Below are positions 1-7,327 of a stretch of 43,252 nt of DNA, in pieces; the first letter of the stretch is position 1, and every line of letters begins with the position of its first letter. The position numbers and the translations under genes are program-made. Source of the DNA: an uncultured Eubacteriales bacterium (lineage in GTDB: Bacteria > Bacillota > Clostridia > Oscillospirales > Oscillospiraceae); assembly GCA_900549475.1 (NCBI GenBank), contig UROF01000020.1, positions 1 to 43,252 on the forward strand, given 5' to 3'. The notes beneath the pieces were generated by a model. That model saw only the letters and a program-made list of their open reading frames with translations. It was not told the DNA's origin and searched no databases.

Positions 1-76
1 TGGTGACCCGTCGGGGATTCGAACCCCGGACCCACTGCTTAAAAGGCAGTTGCTCTGCCGACTGAGCTAACGGGTC
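1..76 (-). tRNA. tRNA-Lys(TTT)
   Basis: The minus strand folds as a complete cloverleaf with encoded CCA at 1-3. The anticodon loop CTTTTAA sits between stems ACTGC and GCAGT, giving anticodon TTT (Lys, AAA/AAG). It is the last gene of a five-tRNA minus-strand cluster. The gene touches the window edge but appears complete. Confidence 0.95.
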
Positions 77-79
77 AGA

Positions 80-154
80 TGGCTGGGATGGCTGGACTCG
101 AACCAGCGGATGCGGGAGTCAAAGTCCCGTGCCTTACCACTTGGCGACACCCCA
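80..154 (-). tRNA. tRNA-Gln(TTG)
   Basis: Minus-strand cloverleaf with acceptor TGGGGTG pairing to CATCCCA, discriminator G and encoded CCA. The anticodon loop CTTTGAC between CGGGA and TCCCG gives TTG (Gln, CAA). Only 3 bases separate it from tRNA-Lys, so the two are almost certainly co-transcribed. Confidence 0.95.
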
Positions 155-217
155 GTGTCCGTCGTTTCAGTGGGAAAAAAGCAAGGGACTGGGATTATCT
201 CCCAATCCCTTGCTTTC

Positions 218-295
<78 letters not shown>

Positions 296-325
296 AGATA
301 CACGGTATCCTGCTTTGACAGAACA

Positions 326-402
326 TGGCACGCCAGAAGGGATTCGAACCCCTGGCCTACTGCTTAGAAGGCAGTTGCTCTATCCGACTGAGCTACTGGC
401 GC
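326..402 (-). tRNA. tRNA-Arg(TCT)
   Basis: Minus-strand cloverleaf with acceptor GCGCCAG pairing to CTGGCGT, discriminator G and encoded CCA. The anticodon loop CTTCTAA between ACTGC and GCAGT gives TCT (Arg, AGA). Confidence 0.95.
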
Positions 403-409
403 ATACTTA

Positions 410-484
410 TGGAGCGGGTGACGAGAATCGAACTCGCATCCCCAGCTTGGAAGGCTGGTGCCCTGGCCATTGTGCTACACCCGC
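410..484 (-). tRNA. tRNA-Gly(TCC)
   Basis: Minus-strand cloverleaf starting GCGGGTG, with encoded CCA. The anticodon loop CTTCCAA between CCAGC and GCTGG gives TCC (Gly, GGA). It is the promoter-proximal member of the cluster. Confidence 0.95.
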
Positions 485-533
485 ATACAGGGCCATTTGC
501 TCGCCCACACCGCAGCAAATCGTCAGCCTTGAC

Positions 534-562
534 ATAATAGCATGGTTCCCCTGATTTGTCAA
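534..562 (-). promoter_or_regulatory. Promoter of the tRNA cluster
   Basis: On the minus strand TTGACA (557-562) and TATTAT (534-539) are separated by exactly 17 bases, a near-consensus sigma-A promoter about 50 bases upstream of tRNA-Gly. It fits one strong stable-RNA operon of Gly-Arg-His-Gln-Lys. Confidence 0.85.
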
Positions 563-649
563 TAACTTCCCGGAAAAATTTTATTTACTTTTTTACAGGG
601 CAGGACGGAGGAAGTCCTGCCCTGTGTGCAACGCCCTTCCGGATGCGGT

Positions 650-2128
650 TTATGCCTCTGCTCTCCACAGGGTCCGCCCCTCACTGATGGTCTCCAACAC
701 CTGAATGGATTCCAGATCTTCCGGCTCTACCGCCAGGGGGTCCTTATCCAGGATGATGAGGTCCGCCCGTTTCCCCGGCTCCAGGGTGCCCCGCTCCTTC
801 TCCGCGTGGTACTGGTAGGCCGCACCGATGGTCATGACCTGCAGGCCCTCCCACACACTGATGCGCTCCTCCCGGCCCAGCTCCACGCCGGAGGCTGTTT
901 TCCGCAGGGCGGCGCAGGCCACAGGCATGAAGGGCTCCGGCGGCAGCACAGGCGTATCCTGGTGGAAGGTGATGGGGATACCTGCCTCCATGGTGGACCA
1001 GCAGGGACTGATGGTCCGGGCCCGCTCCCCCAGGTTGCTCAGGTGTACATCGCCCCAGTGGCGGACATGGGACACAAAGAAGGACACTACCGCCCCCCGC
1101 TCCTTCACCTTCCGGAGCTGATCCCGCTGGAGAAGCTGGGCATGGATGATCACCGGCCGGAGTTCTTTGGGGTAATCCGCCTCCTCCAGTGCCCACAGGA
1201 AGCGGTCGATAGCGGCGTCACCATTGCAGTGGGCCAGGATCTGCCGCCCCGCCTCACCGGCGCATTTGACCGCCGCAAGGACCTGTTCCTCCGTCATGGT
1301 GGCCTCCCCCAGCCCACCGCCTACATAGGGCTGGCGGAGAAAGGCAGTACGCTGCTGAGGGGAGCCGTCCAGAAAGATCTTGTTGCCCCGGTTGCTGAGG
1401 CCCACCGTAGGGATGGGGCCGCTGTCGCAGGGCATATCCGGCTGGCCATAGCTGACAATGGCCATTTTCAGTGCCCCGGCAGCCTCAAAGGCGGTATACA
1501 GCTGGGCTGCCTCCTTCATCATGCAGCCCTCCTGGGCCAGGACATAGCCGTGGGACAGATAGTCCTCCTGGGCCTCCTGAAAGGCGGCGATCAGCTCTGC
1601 CATATCCGGCATGGGCACCTTTTTCTGCGCCTCAATGTAGGGATTTTCCACCAGCGCCCCCTGCGTAAGCCCGAGGATCTTCTGGGCGGCGGTATTGAAT
1701 GCCCCGCCGTGGCTGCTGGAGTGCTGTACCAGGGCGGGATTGTCCGGCAGACAGCGGTCCAGTTCCGCCACCAGCTCCTCATTCAGCAAAAGGTCAGCCC
1801 CCCGGCCAATGACCCACTGGCCCGGAGCGATCCCCCGCCGCCGGGCAAAATCCGCCATAGCGGCAGCAATGGCGTGAAAATCCGCCGCGCCGGACAGGTC
1901 CGCCTGGAGCTTTCCCATGGCCCAGCTGACAATGTGGCTATGGGCGTCCAGGAAGGCGGGCATCAGGCAAGCACCCTGAAGATCCACCTTTTTCACATAG
2001 GGATTTGCCTCCAGCATAGGGCCGAACTCCCCCACAGCGGCAATGCGGCCATCCCGCACCAGAAGCGCCTCCTCCGGGATATGGGATACCATCGTACGGA
2101 TGACGCCGTTATAGTAAAGAGTTTCCAT
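650..2128 (-). CDS. Amidohydrolase family 3 (YtcJ-like) metal-dependent hydrolase
   Basis: 492-aa predicted cytoplasmic zinc hydrolase of the amidohydrolase superfamily, family 3 (YtcJ, N-acyl amino acid or exoenzyme-type hydrolases). The N-terminal composite beta domain reads NGVIRTM...LLVRDGRIAAVG. The first metal motif is DAHSH near residue 62. Further metal-site segments are ILAHCNGDAAIDRF, a HAQLL segment and FHQDTPV. The C-terminal ERGTLEPGKRADLIILDKD closes the composite domain. The length is normal for the family. The start is supported by AAAGGAGAA 8 bases upstream. It stands alone, with tRNA genes on either side. Substrate is unknown; N-acyl amino acids, hydantoin-like or guanidino compounds are possible from family membership only. 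Confidence 0.9.
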   Translation of the reverse strand: METLYYNGVIRTMVSHIPEEALLVRDGRIAAVGEFGPMLEANPYVKKVDLQGACLMPAFLDAHSHIVSWAMGKLQADLSGAADFHAIAAAMADFARRRGIAPGQWVIGRGADLLLNEELVAELDRCLPDNPALVQHSSSHGGAFNTAAQKILGLTQGALVENPYIEAQKKVPMPDMAELIAAFQEAQEDYLSHGYVLAQEGCMMKEAAQLYTAFEAAGALKMAIVSYGQPDMPCDSGPIPTVGLSNRGNKIFLDGSPQQRTAFLRQPYVGGGLGEATMTEEQVLAAVKCAGEAGRQILAHCNGDAAIDRFLWALEEADYPKELRPVIIHAQLLQRDQLRKVKERGAVVSFFVSHVRHWGDVHLSNLGERARTISPCWSTMEAGIPITFHQDTPVLPPEPFMPVACAALRKTASGVELGREERISVWEGLQVMTIGAAYQYHAEKERGTLEPGKRADLIILDKDPLAVEPEDLESIQVLETISEGRTLWRAEA

Positions 2129-2233
2129 CGATATTCTCCTTTGTGTTTTTCTCTATCCTGCCCACAAGAATATAACAAAATTCCTTGCGAAACAAGAGAT
2201 TATATGTTAACATTAGAGCCGTGCTCCCAGCAC

Positions 2234-2325
2234 GGAGGTGTACCCAAGTGGTTGAAGGGTCCGGATTCGAAATCCGGTAGGCCGGCTTTGCCGGTGCAAG
2301 AGTTCGAATCTCTTCACCTCCGCCA
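2234..2325 (+). tRNA. tRNA-Ser(CGA)
   Basis: Type II tRNA with a long variable arm (about 20 bases, GGCCGGC...GCCGG) and encoded CCA. The anticodon loop TTCGAAA between CCGGA and TCCGG gives CGA (Ser, TCG). It is the only plus-strand tRNA in the window. Confidence 0.95.
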
Positions 2326-2330
2326 GCGTG

Positions 2331-2370
2331 ACGCTGGACCCAATTCGTTTTGGGTTCAGCGTTATTTTTT
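2331..2370 (+). terminator. Intrinsic terminator after tRNA-Ser(CGA)
   Basis: The arms ACGCTGGACCC and GGGTTCAGCGT form a stable stem (one mismatch) followed by TTATTTTTT. It starts 5 bases after the tRNA CCA end. Confidence 0.9.
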
Positions 2371-2423
2371 ATGTTTGATTACTCGACAATTCGTTTGGCA
2401 TCTTTTTTTGTCCCTGAAGACAG

Positions 2424-2460
2424 GCCGCCGCAGACGCTTGCCGTCCGCGGCGGCTTTTTC
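2424..2460 (+). terminator. Second hairpin with T-run
   Basis: GCCGCCGC and GCGGCGGC flank a 15-base loop and are followed by TTTTTC, a plausible back-up terminator for the same transcript. No gene is visible between 2371 and 2545 on either strand. Confidence 0.5.
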
Positions 2461-2545
2461 ATTGCTGTACCCACAGCTGTGATGCTGCCGGCGGCGGCAA
2501 TGGGCTGCGGAACATGGGACGTATCGCCATACGTCAAGCAAACCG

Positions 2546-2587
2546 CAAAAAAGCCGGGACAGGGAGTTGATTCCCCGCCCCGGCTTT
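2546..2587 (-). terminator. Terminator of the 55-aa ORF
   Basis: On the minus strand AAAGCCGGGGCGGG pairs with the complementary CCCTGTCCCGGCTTT and runs into TTTTTTGC. It lies just downstream of the small minus-strand ORF that ends at 2598, which supports that ORF being a real transcript. Confidence 0.8.
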
Positions 2588-2597
2588 CTGTCTGTTT

Positions 2598-2765
2598 TCA
2601 GGTCTGAGATGATTCCTTCTGTTCCTCCAGAGGCAGCACCAGCAGCTTCGGCTCTCCCTGGCTGATGTACAGTTCCTCACAGGTCCGCTGCGCAGCGATC
2701 AGAAGATTGATCGCCTCCTCGCTGGCCCGGAACAACGTCAGGTACATCTCCTTGTAGTCCGGCAT
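2598..2765 (-). CDS. Small 55-aa hypothetical protein, divergent from XRE regulator
   Basis: This 55-aa ORF starts MPDYKEMYLTLFRASEEAIN and ends EQKESSQT. An upstream in-frame ATG exists at 2771, but GAGGTG lies 6 bases before the 2765 ATG, so the shorter start is preferred. The middle (TLFRASEEAINLLIAAQRTCEEL) is predicted helical, with no signal or membrane segment. No family is recognised with certainty. Its own terminator and a divergent promoter region carrying palindromic operators suggest it is co-controlled with the neighbouring XRE repressor. It may be a small effector or anti-repressor in the style of phage-derived regulators, but function is unknown. Confidence 0.65.
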   Translation of the reverse strand: MPDYKEMYLTLFRASEEAINLLIAAQRTCEELYISQGEPKLLVLPLEEQKESSQT

Positions 2766-2791
2766 CCACATCACCTCACAGCAAGAGTATA

Positions 2792-2830
2792 GGACATATA
2801 GTCCAATTTGTCAATAGGACAAAATGTCCT
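2792..2830. promoter_or_regulatory. Palindromic operators between the 55-aa ORF and the XRE gene
   Basis: There are two related inverted repeats. GGAC-ATATA-GTCC is at 2792-2804, and the perfect 6-3-6 palindrome AGGACA-AAA-TGTCCT is at 2816-2830. Overlapping the second is a TTGTC-AATAG-GACAA arrangement. Centres are about 25 bp apart. XRE repressors commonly bind such short palindromes in their own divergent promoter region; the assignment to this XRE protein is inference. Confidence 0.65.
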
Positions 2831-2850
2831 TTGATATAGTGGTTTTGGTG

Positions 2851-3069
2851 ATGTATGTGAATCTTAGAATTCGTGATTTACGGGAAGATGCGGATTTGAC
2901 ACAGAAGCAAATTGCCAGTTTTCTTCTGTGTGATCAGTCCCTTTATTCCAAATATGAACGTGGCGAGCGTGTTCTTCCTTTGGATTTGGCTGTTAAACTG
3001 GCTGATTATTATCATGTCTCCTTGGATTACTTGGTTGGCCGGACCAACCGGAGAGAAATGAACAAATAG
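2851..3069 (+). CDS. XRE-family helix-turn-helix regulator (72 aa)
   Basis: Single-domain HTH_3/XRE protein. Residues 1-60 form the five-helix DNA-binding fold, with LTQKQIASFLLCDQSLYSKY as helix-turn-helix and LAVKLADYYHVSLDYLVGR as the closing helices. The ATG at 2851 (MYVNLRIRDL) is preferred over the longer frame from 2824, because the 2824 codon overlaps the operator palindrome and adds a non-homologous leader. The Shine-Dalgarno is weak (TTTGGTG). It is divergent from the 55-aa ORF across the palindromes and probably autoregulated. Confidence 0.85.
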   Translation: MYVNLRIRDLREDADLTQKQIASFLLCDQSLYSKYERGERVLPLDLAVKLADYYHVSLDYLVGRTNRREMNK

Positions 3070-3083
3070 CGGCAGCAAAAAAG

Positions 3084-3117
3084 AAATCCCGCAGTCCTTT
3101 CAGACTGCGGGATTTTT
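3084..3117. terminator. Bidirectional terminator
   Basis: AAATCCCGCAGTC and GACTGCGGGATTT form a perfect stem with loop CTTTCA, T-rich on both exits. It ends the XRE transcript and could also catch minus-strand transcription leaving tRNA-Ser(GGA). Confidence 0.9.
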
Positions 3118-3208
3118 GGCGGAGATGGAGAGATTCGAACTCTCGATACCCTTTTGGGGTATACACGATTTCCAATCGTGCGCGCTCGACCAGCTACGCG
3201 ACATCTCC
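3117..3208 (-). tRNA. tRNA-Ser(GGA)
   Basis: Minus-strand type II tRNA with a long variable arm (TATACCCC...GGGTATC) and encoded CCA. The anticodon loop TTGGAAA between CACGA and TCGTG gives GGA (Ser, TCC/TCT). Confidence 0.95.
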
Positions 3209-3266
3209 ACATAGTTGCCCGGCTCAAAAACCGTTTATTTGGTTATGCTGTTTGACAGCGAAGGTT

Positions 3267-3295
3267 ATTATACTTGTTTTCTCTCGTAAAGTCAA
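3267..3295 (-). promoter_or_regulatory. Promoter of tRNA-Ser(GGA)
   Basis: Minus-strand TTGACT (3290-3295) and TATAAT (3267-3272) with 17-base spacing, about 55 bases upstream of the tRNA. Confidence 0.8.
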
Positions 3296-3346
3296 TAGAA
3301 AATCTCCGATTTTTTCCTGAATTTTTCAATTTCTTTGTTTGGGGCA

Positions 3347-3393
3347 AGAAAACCGCGCAGCAGCCCGGCCGTCTGTGGGCGGCCGGGCTGCTG
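3347..3393 (-). terminator. Terminator of the 56-aa ORF
   Basis: On the minus strand a 14-bp perfect stem (CAGCAGCCCGGCCG with its complement) is followed by CGCGGTTTTC. It lies 12 bases downstream of the stop at 3405. Confidence 0.8.
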
Positions 3394-3404
3394 GGGGACA
3401 GTAT

Positions 3405-3575
3405 TTACCGCCCCATGGTGTGCTTGACCGAGGTAGCGGCGCTGTCCACCGCGTCGGTGACCGCCTGCATAGCCTTACCGGCGGCTGTCCGCTTACCCTG
3501 GGCAGTACGCAGGGCCATATCTGCCGCTGCGCCGGCCACTACACCCAGAACCATACCTTTTACAAATCCGTTCAT
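3405..3575 (-). CDS. Small Gly/Ala-rich protein (56 aa), YtxH-like
   Basis: This 56-aa ORF begins MNGFVKGMVLGVVAGAAADM and continues with a basic and amphipathic helix (RTAQGKRTAAGKAMQAVTDA...). The N-terminal half is a glycine-rich hydrophobic segment typical of small YtxH-type envelope or stress proteins that insert one short helix in the membrane. GAGGAGG lies 9 bases before this ATG; a longer in-frame start at 3641 lacks such support. It is monocistronic with its own terminator. Family assignment is tentative. Confidence 0.75.
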   Translation of the reverse strand: MNGFVKGMVLGVVAGAAADMALRTAQGKRTAAGKAMQAVTDAVDSAATSVKHTMGR

Positions 3576-3714
3576 ATTCTCATGCCTCCTCTCGGACGTC
3601 CCTAGTATGGCCCGGCAGCGCAAAAAATAAGCGCGGGACAAAAATCATTTTCCTTGCTAAATGCTGACAGGTCCGATACAATATCCATAAAACGATAACA
3701 AAGAAGGACTTGCC

Positions 3715-4707
3715 ATGATCACCAAAATTTTCCTGATCCGGCATGCGGAAGCAGAGGGCAATCTCTTTCGTGTGGCCCACGGACAGTATAACAGCAACCT
3801 CACGCCCCGGGGCTACCGCCAGCTTCACTACCTGCGTCAGCGGTTTGAAGGCGTACACCTGGACGCGGTATACGGCAGCGATCTCAACCGGACCCACGCC
3901 ACCGCTTCCGCCCTGTATGTGCCCCGGCATCTCCCCTTCCAGCCCCTTCCCCTGCTCCGGGAAGTCTGTCTGGGAGACTGGGAGGAGCGGACGTGGGCAG
4001 AACTCAAGCGGAGAGATCCGGAGATGTACCGCTATTTCAACCAGCGCCCCGATCTGTGGCAGGTAGAGGGGGCAGAGACCTTCCAGACGGTGGCAGCCCG
4101 GACCGTGGAGGGCATCCGCCGCATTGCGGCAGAAAACCCCGGCAAAACCGTGGCTGCCGCCAGCCACGGCGCCGCCCTGCGGACCCTTTTAGGAACTCTG
4201 GAGGGGATGACCCTTCAGGAGATCGGCAGCAGCGGCCACAGCGACAACACTGCCGTAAGCCTTCTGGAAGTGGAGGGCGACCAGATCCGGGTGGTATTCC
4301 GGGACGACGCCTCCCATGTGCCGTCCGAGTGCTCCACCTTCCGCCGCCAGAACTGGTATAAGGACGGCAACAGCGACGAGGACTTCTGGTTTGTCCCGCT
4401 GGCAGCCGAGGACCGCATGGTCCTGCGGGCCATGCTGGGCGAGGAGGAATCGGGCCTGGTGGCCTTCCGCCGGGAGAGTGACGCCCTGCGCATCACCGAC
4501 TACACGGTGTCTCCTGATCACCGGGGCCGCCATCTGGGCGTACAGCTGCTGGGCCAGGCGGTAAAATACGCCCGCCGCCAGGGACTGGAGACCCTGGTGC
4601 TGACCTGCCCCGACGACCTGCGGGGCTATTTCGCCCAGTACGGCTTCGAGAGTGCCGGGGCGGATATGACCATGGATCTGCGGCTGACCATCCGGGAGAT
4701 CCCCTGA
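3715..4707 (+). CDS. Histidine phosphatase fused to a GNAT-like acetyltransferase domain
   Basis: This 330-aa protein has two domains. Residues 1-200 are a histidine phosphatase (phosphoglycerate mutase-like): LIRHAEAEGN holds the phospho-accepting His of the RHG motif (here RHA), SDLNRTHATA the substrate arginine, the acid-base Glu lies in REVCLGDWEE, and the second catalytic His is in AASHGAALR. Residues 220-330 form a GNAT-like fold, with the acetyl-CoA loop approximated by DHRGRHLGVQLLGQA and a closing YFAQYGFESAG. AAGGA lies 8 bases before the ATG. An 86-base gap separates it from the YgiQ gene on the same strand, so the two may be co-transcribed. Substrates of both domains are unknown. 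Confidence 0.9.
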   Translation: MITKIFLIRHAEAEGNLFRVAHGQYNSNLTPRGYRQLHYLRQRFEGVHLDAVYGSDLNRTHATASALYVPRHLPFQPLPLLREVCLGDWEERTWAELKRRDPEMYRYFNQRPDLWQVEGAETFQTVAARTVEGIRRIAAENPGKTVAAASHGAALRTLLGTLEGMTLQEIGSSGHSDNTAVSLLEVEGDQIRVVFRDDASHVPSECSTFRRQNWYKDGNSDEDFWFVPLAAEDRMVLRAMLGEEESGLVAFRRESDALRITDYTVSPDHRGRHLGVQLLGQAVKYARRQGLETLVLTCPDDLRGYFAQYGFESAGADMTMDLRLTIREIP

Positions 4708-4793
4708 GAGCGGTCTCCCGCTCCTCCCCCGCTGCCTGAACAGCGGCCAAATCCCCCGCCAACGGCAAGGCGGCAACGCAAAGGAGAAACCAT

Positions 4794-6884
4794 ATGGATA
4801 CACTGAACTTCCTTCCTGTCAGTAAGGAGGACATGGAAAACCGCGGCTGGTGGTACTACGACTTTCTGGTGGTCACCGCCGACGCTTACATCGACCACCC
4901 CAGCTTCGGAACCGCCATCATCGCCCGGGTGCTGGAGGATGAGGGCTACCGGGTGGCGGTACTGGCCCAGCCTGACTGGCACAGCGCCGACGCCTTCCGG
5001 GCTATGGGAAAGCCCCGGTACGGCATTCTCATCGGCGGGGGCAACATCGACTCCATGGTGGCCCACTACACCGCCGCCAAGAAGCGCCGCAGCGAGGACG
5101 CCTACAGCCCCGGCAACAAAATGGGCCTCAGGCCCGACCGGCCCACCATCGTCTACGCCAACCGGGCCCGGGAGGCATTTCCCGGTACGCCCATTATCAT
5201 CGGCGGCCTGGAGGCCAGCCTCCGCCGCTTCGCCCACTACGACTACTGGGACGACAAGGTCCGCCGCTCCATCCTCTTTGACGCCCAGGCGGATCTCCTG
5301 ACCTACGGCATGGGAGAACGTGCCACCCGCGAGATCGCCCGGCGGCTGAGCCGGGGCGAGAAGGTGGAGACCCTTACTGACATCCGTGGCACCGCCTATG
5401 CCGCCCGGGACCCCCACTGCGCCTTTGACGCGGTGACGGTGCCCTCCTATGAGGCGGTGTGCAGTGACAAGCGGGACTACGCCCTGGCCACCAAGATCGA
5501 ATACGAGGAGCACGATGCCGTCCGGGGCAAGGCCATCCTGCAGGCCCACGGGGATCAGATGCTGGTGGTGAATCCTCCGGCCATGCCTCTCAATCAGCAG
5601 GAGCTGGACCACATCGCCGAGCTGCCCTACGCCCGGGAGGTCCACCCCATGTACGACGCCATGGGCGGCGTGGCGGCCATTGAGGAGGTCCGCTTCTCCG
5701 TGGCCCACAACCGGGGGTGCTTTGGCGGGTGCAACTTCTGCTCTCTGGCCTTCCACCAGGGACGGATGGTCACCTCCCGCAGCCACGAGAGCGTCATCCG
5801 GGAGGTGGAGGGCTTTACCCACGACCCCAAGTTCAAGGGCTACGTCCACGACATCGGCGGCCCCAGCGCCAACTTCCGCCACCCCTCCTGCAAGCAGCAG
5901 CTGAAAAACGGCATGTGCAAGAACCGCTCCTGTCTGGCCCCCACCCCCTGCAAGAACCTGGACCCCAGCCACAGCGACTATCTGCAGCTTCTGCGGAAAG
6001 TCCGGGCCATTCCTGGGGTGAAGAAGGTGTTCATCCGCAGCGGCATCCGCTTTGACTACATGCTGGCGGAGAAGAACAGCGAGTTTTTCTCCGACCTGGT
6101 GCGCTACCACATCTCCGGCCAGCTGAAGGTGGCTCCGGAGCACTGTGCCAGCCGGGTGCTGGACTACATGGGCAAGCCCCACTTCGACGTGTACCTCAAG
6201 TTCAAGGAGAAGTACGAACGGCTCAATCAGCGCTACGGCCTGGAGCAGTATATCGTCCCCTACCTTATGAGCAGCCACCCCGGCTGCACCCTGGAGGACG
6301 CGGTGGAGCTGGCGGAGTACCTCAACAAGACCGGCCGCCAGCCGGAGCAGGTCCAGGACTTCTACCCCACTCCCGGCACTCTCTCCACCTGCATGTGGTA
6401 CACGGAGATCGACCCCCGCACCATGGAGCCGGTATATGTGGCCAAGAGCGCCCACGACAAGGCCCTCCAGCGGGCACTGCTCCAGTGGAAGCGGCCGGAG
6501 ATGCGCCGTCTGGTGACGGAGGCCCTCCACAAGGCCCACCGTACCGACCTCATCGGCTACGGCAAAGACTGCCTGATCCGGCCCCTCCACGGGGGACGGG
6601 AGGAGGAGAAGCCCGCCGCCGGACGCCGGGAAAAGTCCGGGAAAGGCCCCCAGCAGGAGGAGCGCCGGGGCAAAGGATCTGCCCGCCGTGAGGAGAGGGC
6701 ATCCGCCGCTTCCTCCGGCAAGAGCCGGTACACCAAGGTCTCTCCCGGTGGAAAAACCGCCCTCAGCCGGGCCAGCGCCAGGAACGCGGAAAGGCCCGGA
6801 AAGGCCCCAGCACGGGGAACCAACAGAGGCCCGGCTGCCGGACGCAAGGGCAGTCCTCACGGGAAAAGCAGCCGGGGCCGCTGA
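4794..6884 (+). CDS. YgiQ family radical SAM protein
   Basis: 696-aa member of the YgiQ (UPF0313) family. The N-terminal region starts with FLPVSKEDMENRGW and has a B12-binding-like fold (residues about 20-200). The radical SAM cluster motif CFGGCNFC lies around residue 310. The C-terminal family signature includes APEHCASRVLDYMGKPH and QDFYPTPGTLSTCMWYT. A 100-residue tail (from about residue 600) is strongly basic and low-complexity (repeated GK, RR, GR), resembling a nucleic-acid or ribosome-binding extension. AAAGGAG precedes the ATG. Function is not established for the family; an oxygen-sensitive 5'-deoxyadenosyl radical reaction is expected. Confidence 0.92.
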   Translation: MDTLNFLPVSKEDMENRGWWYYDFLVVTADAYIDHPSFGTAIIARVLEDEGYRVAVLAQPDWHSADAFRAMGKPRYGILIGGGNIDSMVAHYTAAKKRRSEDAYSPGNKMGLRPDRPTIVYANRAREAFPGTPIIIGGLEASLRRFAHYDYWDDKVRRSILFDAQADLLTYGMGERATREIARRLSRGEKVETLTDIRGTAYAARDPHCAFDAVTVPSYEAVCSDKRDYALATKIEYEEHDAVRGKAILQAHGDQMLVVNPPAMPLNQQELDHIAELPYAREVHPMYDAMGGVAAIEEVRFSVAHNRGCFGGCNFCSLAFHQGRMVTSRSHESVIREVEGFTHDPKFKGYVHDIGGPSANFRHPSCKQQLKNGMCKNRSCLAPTPCKNLDPSHSDYLQLLRKVRAIPGVKKVFIRSGIRFDYMLAEKNSEFFSDLVRYHISGQLKVAPEHCASRVLDYMGKPHFDVYLKFKEKYERLNQRYGLEQYIVPYLMSSHPGCTLEDAVELAEYLNKTGRQPEQVQDFYPTPGTLSTCMWYTEIDPRTMEPVYVAKSAHDKALQRALLQWKRPEMRRLVTEALHKAHRTDLIGYGKDCLIRPLHGGREEEKPAAGRREKSGKGPQQEERRGKGSARREERASAASSGKSRYTKVSPGGKTALSRASARNAERPGKAPARGTNRGPAAGRKGSPHGKSSRGR

Positions 6885-6937
6885 CTCTCCCGGCGGCAGA
6901 ATTTTCCTCTCGTCCGCATAAAAATGCAAAAAACGTC

Positions 6938-6966
6938 TTGACAAGGCGGAAAAATTGGTGTAAACT
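6938..6966 (+). promoter_or_regulatory. Promoter of the first T-box/ligase unit
   Basis: Consensus -35 TTGACA (6938-6943), a 17-base spacer and -10 TAAACT (6961-6966). The predicted start near 6973 places the whole T-box leader in the transcript. Confidence 0.85.
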
Positions 6967-6972
6967 CCAGCA

Positions 6973-7264
6973 CAAGTGAATTAGAAAAGCGATGACGAAG
7001 ACGGACGAGAAGGTTCTGCCCGCAGAGAGCCGGGGATGGTGAGATCCCGGCGGCAAGAGGTCTCAAGGTCCCATCCCTTCCGAGCTGGAGGTTTGAACAC
7101 CCGTAGTAAGGGCAAGTAGACGCCTCCCGTAGCTGCCGCGTCAGTGCATAGGGCTTGTTGGAGCCTGAAGGTGGCGTCCGTATCGGGACGCAATTTGAGT
7201 GGTACCGCGGGTAATGATTTTTTTACTCGTCTCAAAGGAAATTCCTTTGAGACGAGTTTTTTTG
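6973..7264 (+). promoter_or_regulatory. T-box leader 1, candidate Ile specifier (ATC)
   Basis: A classical T-box riboswitch. The Stem I kink-turn strands are GATGACG (5') and CCGAGC (3'). AGAGAG is followed by a distal hairpin GCCGGG...CCCGGC with loop GATGGTGAGAT. The T-box sequence GAGTGGTACCGCGGG follows, then a terminator formed by ACTCGTCTCAAAGGA and TCCTTTGAGACGAGT with a T-run at 7258-7264. Hand folding pairs GAAG with CTTC above the kink-turn and GGAC with GTCC above the loop. That leaves CATCC as the 3' specifier-loop strand, with ATC (Ile) at 7073-7075. The TGGT bulge matches a tRNA with discriminator A. Uncharged tRNA would favour antitermination and expression of the ligase at 7328. 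The codon register is inferred. Confidence 0.9.
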
Positions 7265-7327
7265 TTGCCCGACGGCGGCGTCTTTTCTCGTTCACAGAAT
7301 CATTTACTTCTCTAAGGAGGATCTGTT

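Noticed and set aside
593..623. Strong inverted repeat CAGGGCAGGAC...GTCCTGCCCTG next to a T-rich stretch, as a terminator for the amidohydrolase.
   Set aside because: The T-run is on the plus strand before the stem. On the minus strand, where the gene is, the stem is followed by TAAAAAAG, so it is not a standard intrinsic terminator in either direction.
7065..7087. Leu specifiers (CTT in leader 1 and CTC in leader 2) when codons are read next to the GAG of the kink-turn.
   Set aside because: These bases pair with GAAG and GGAG of the 5' strand in my fold, so they lie in the stem below the specifier loop. The free loop bases give ATC and GTA instead. Retained only as an alternative.
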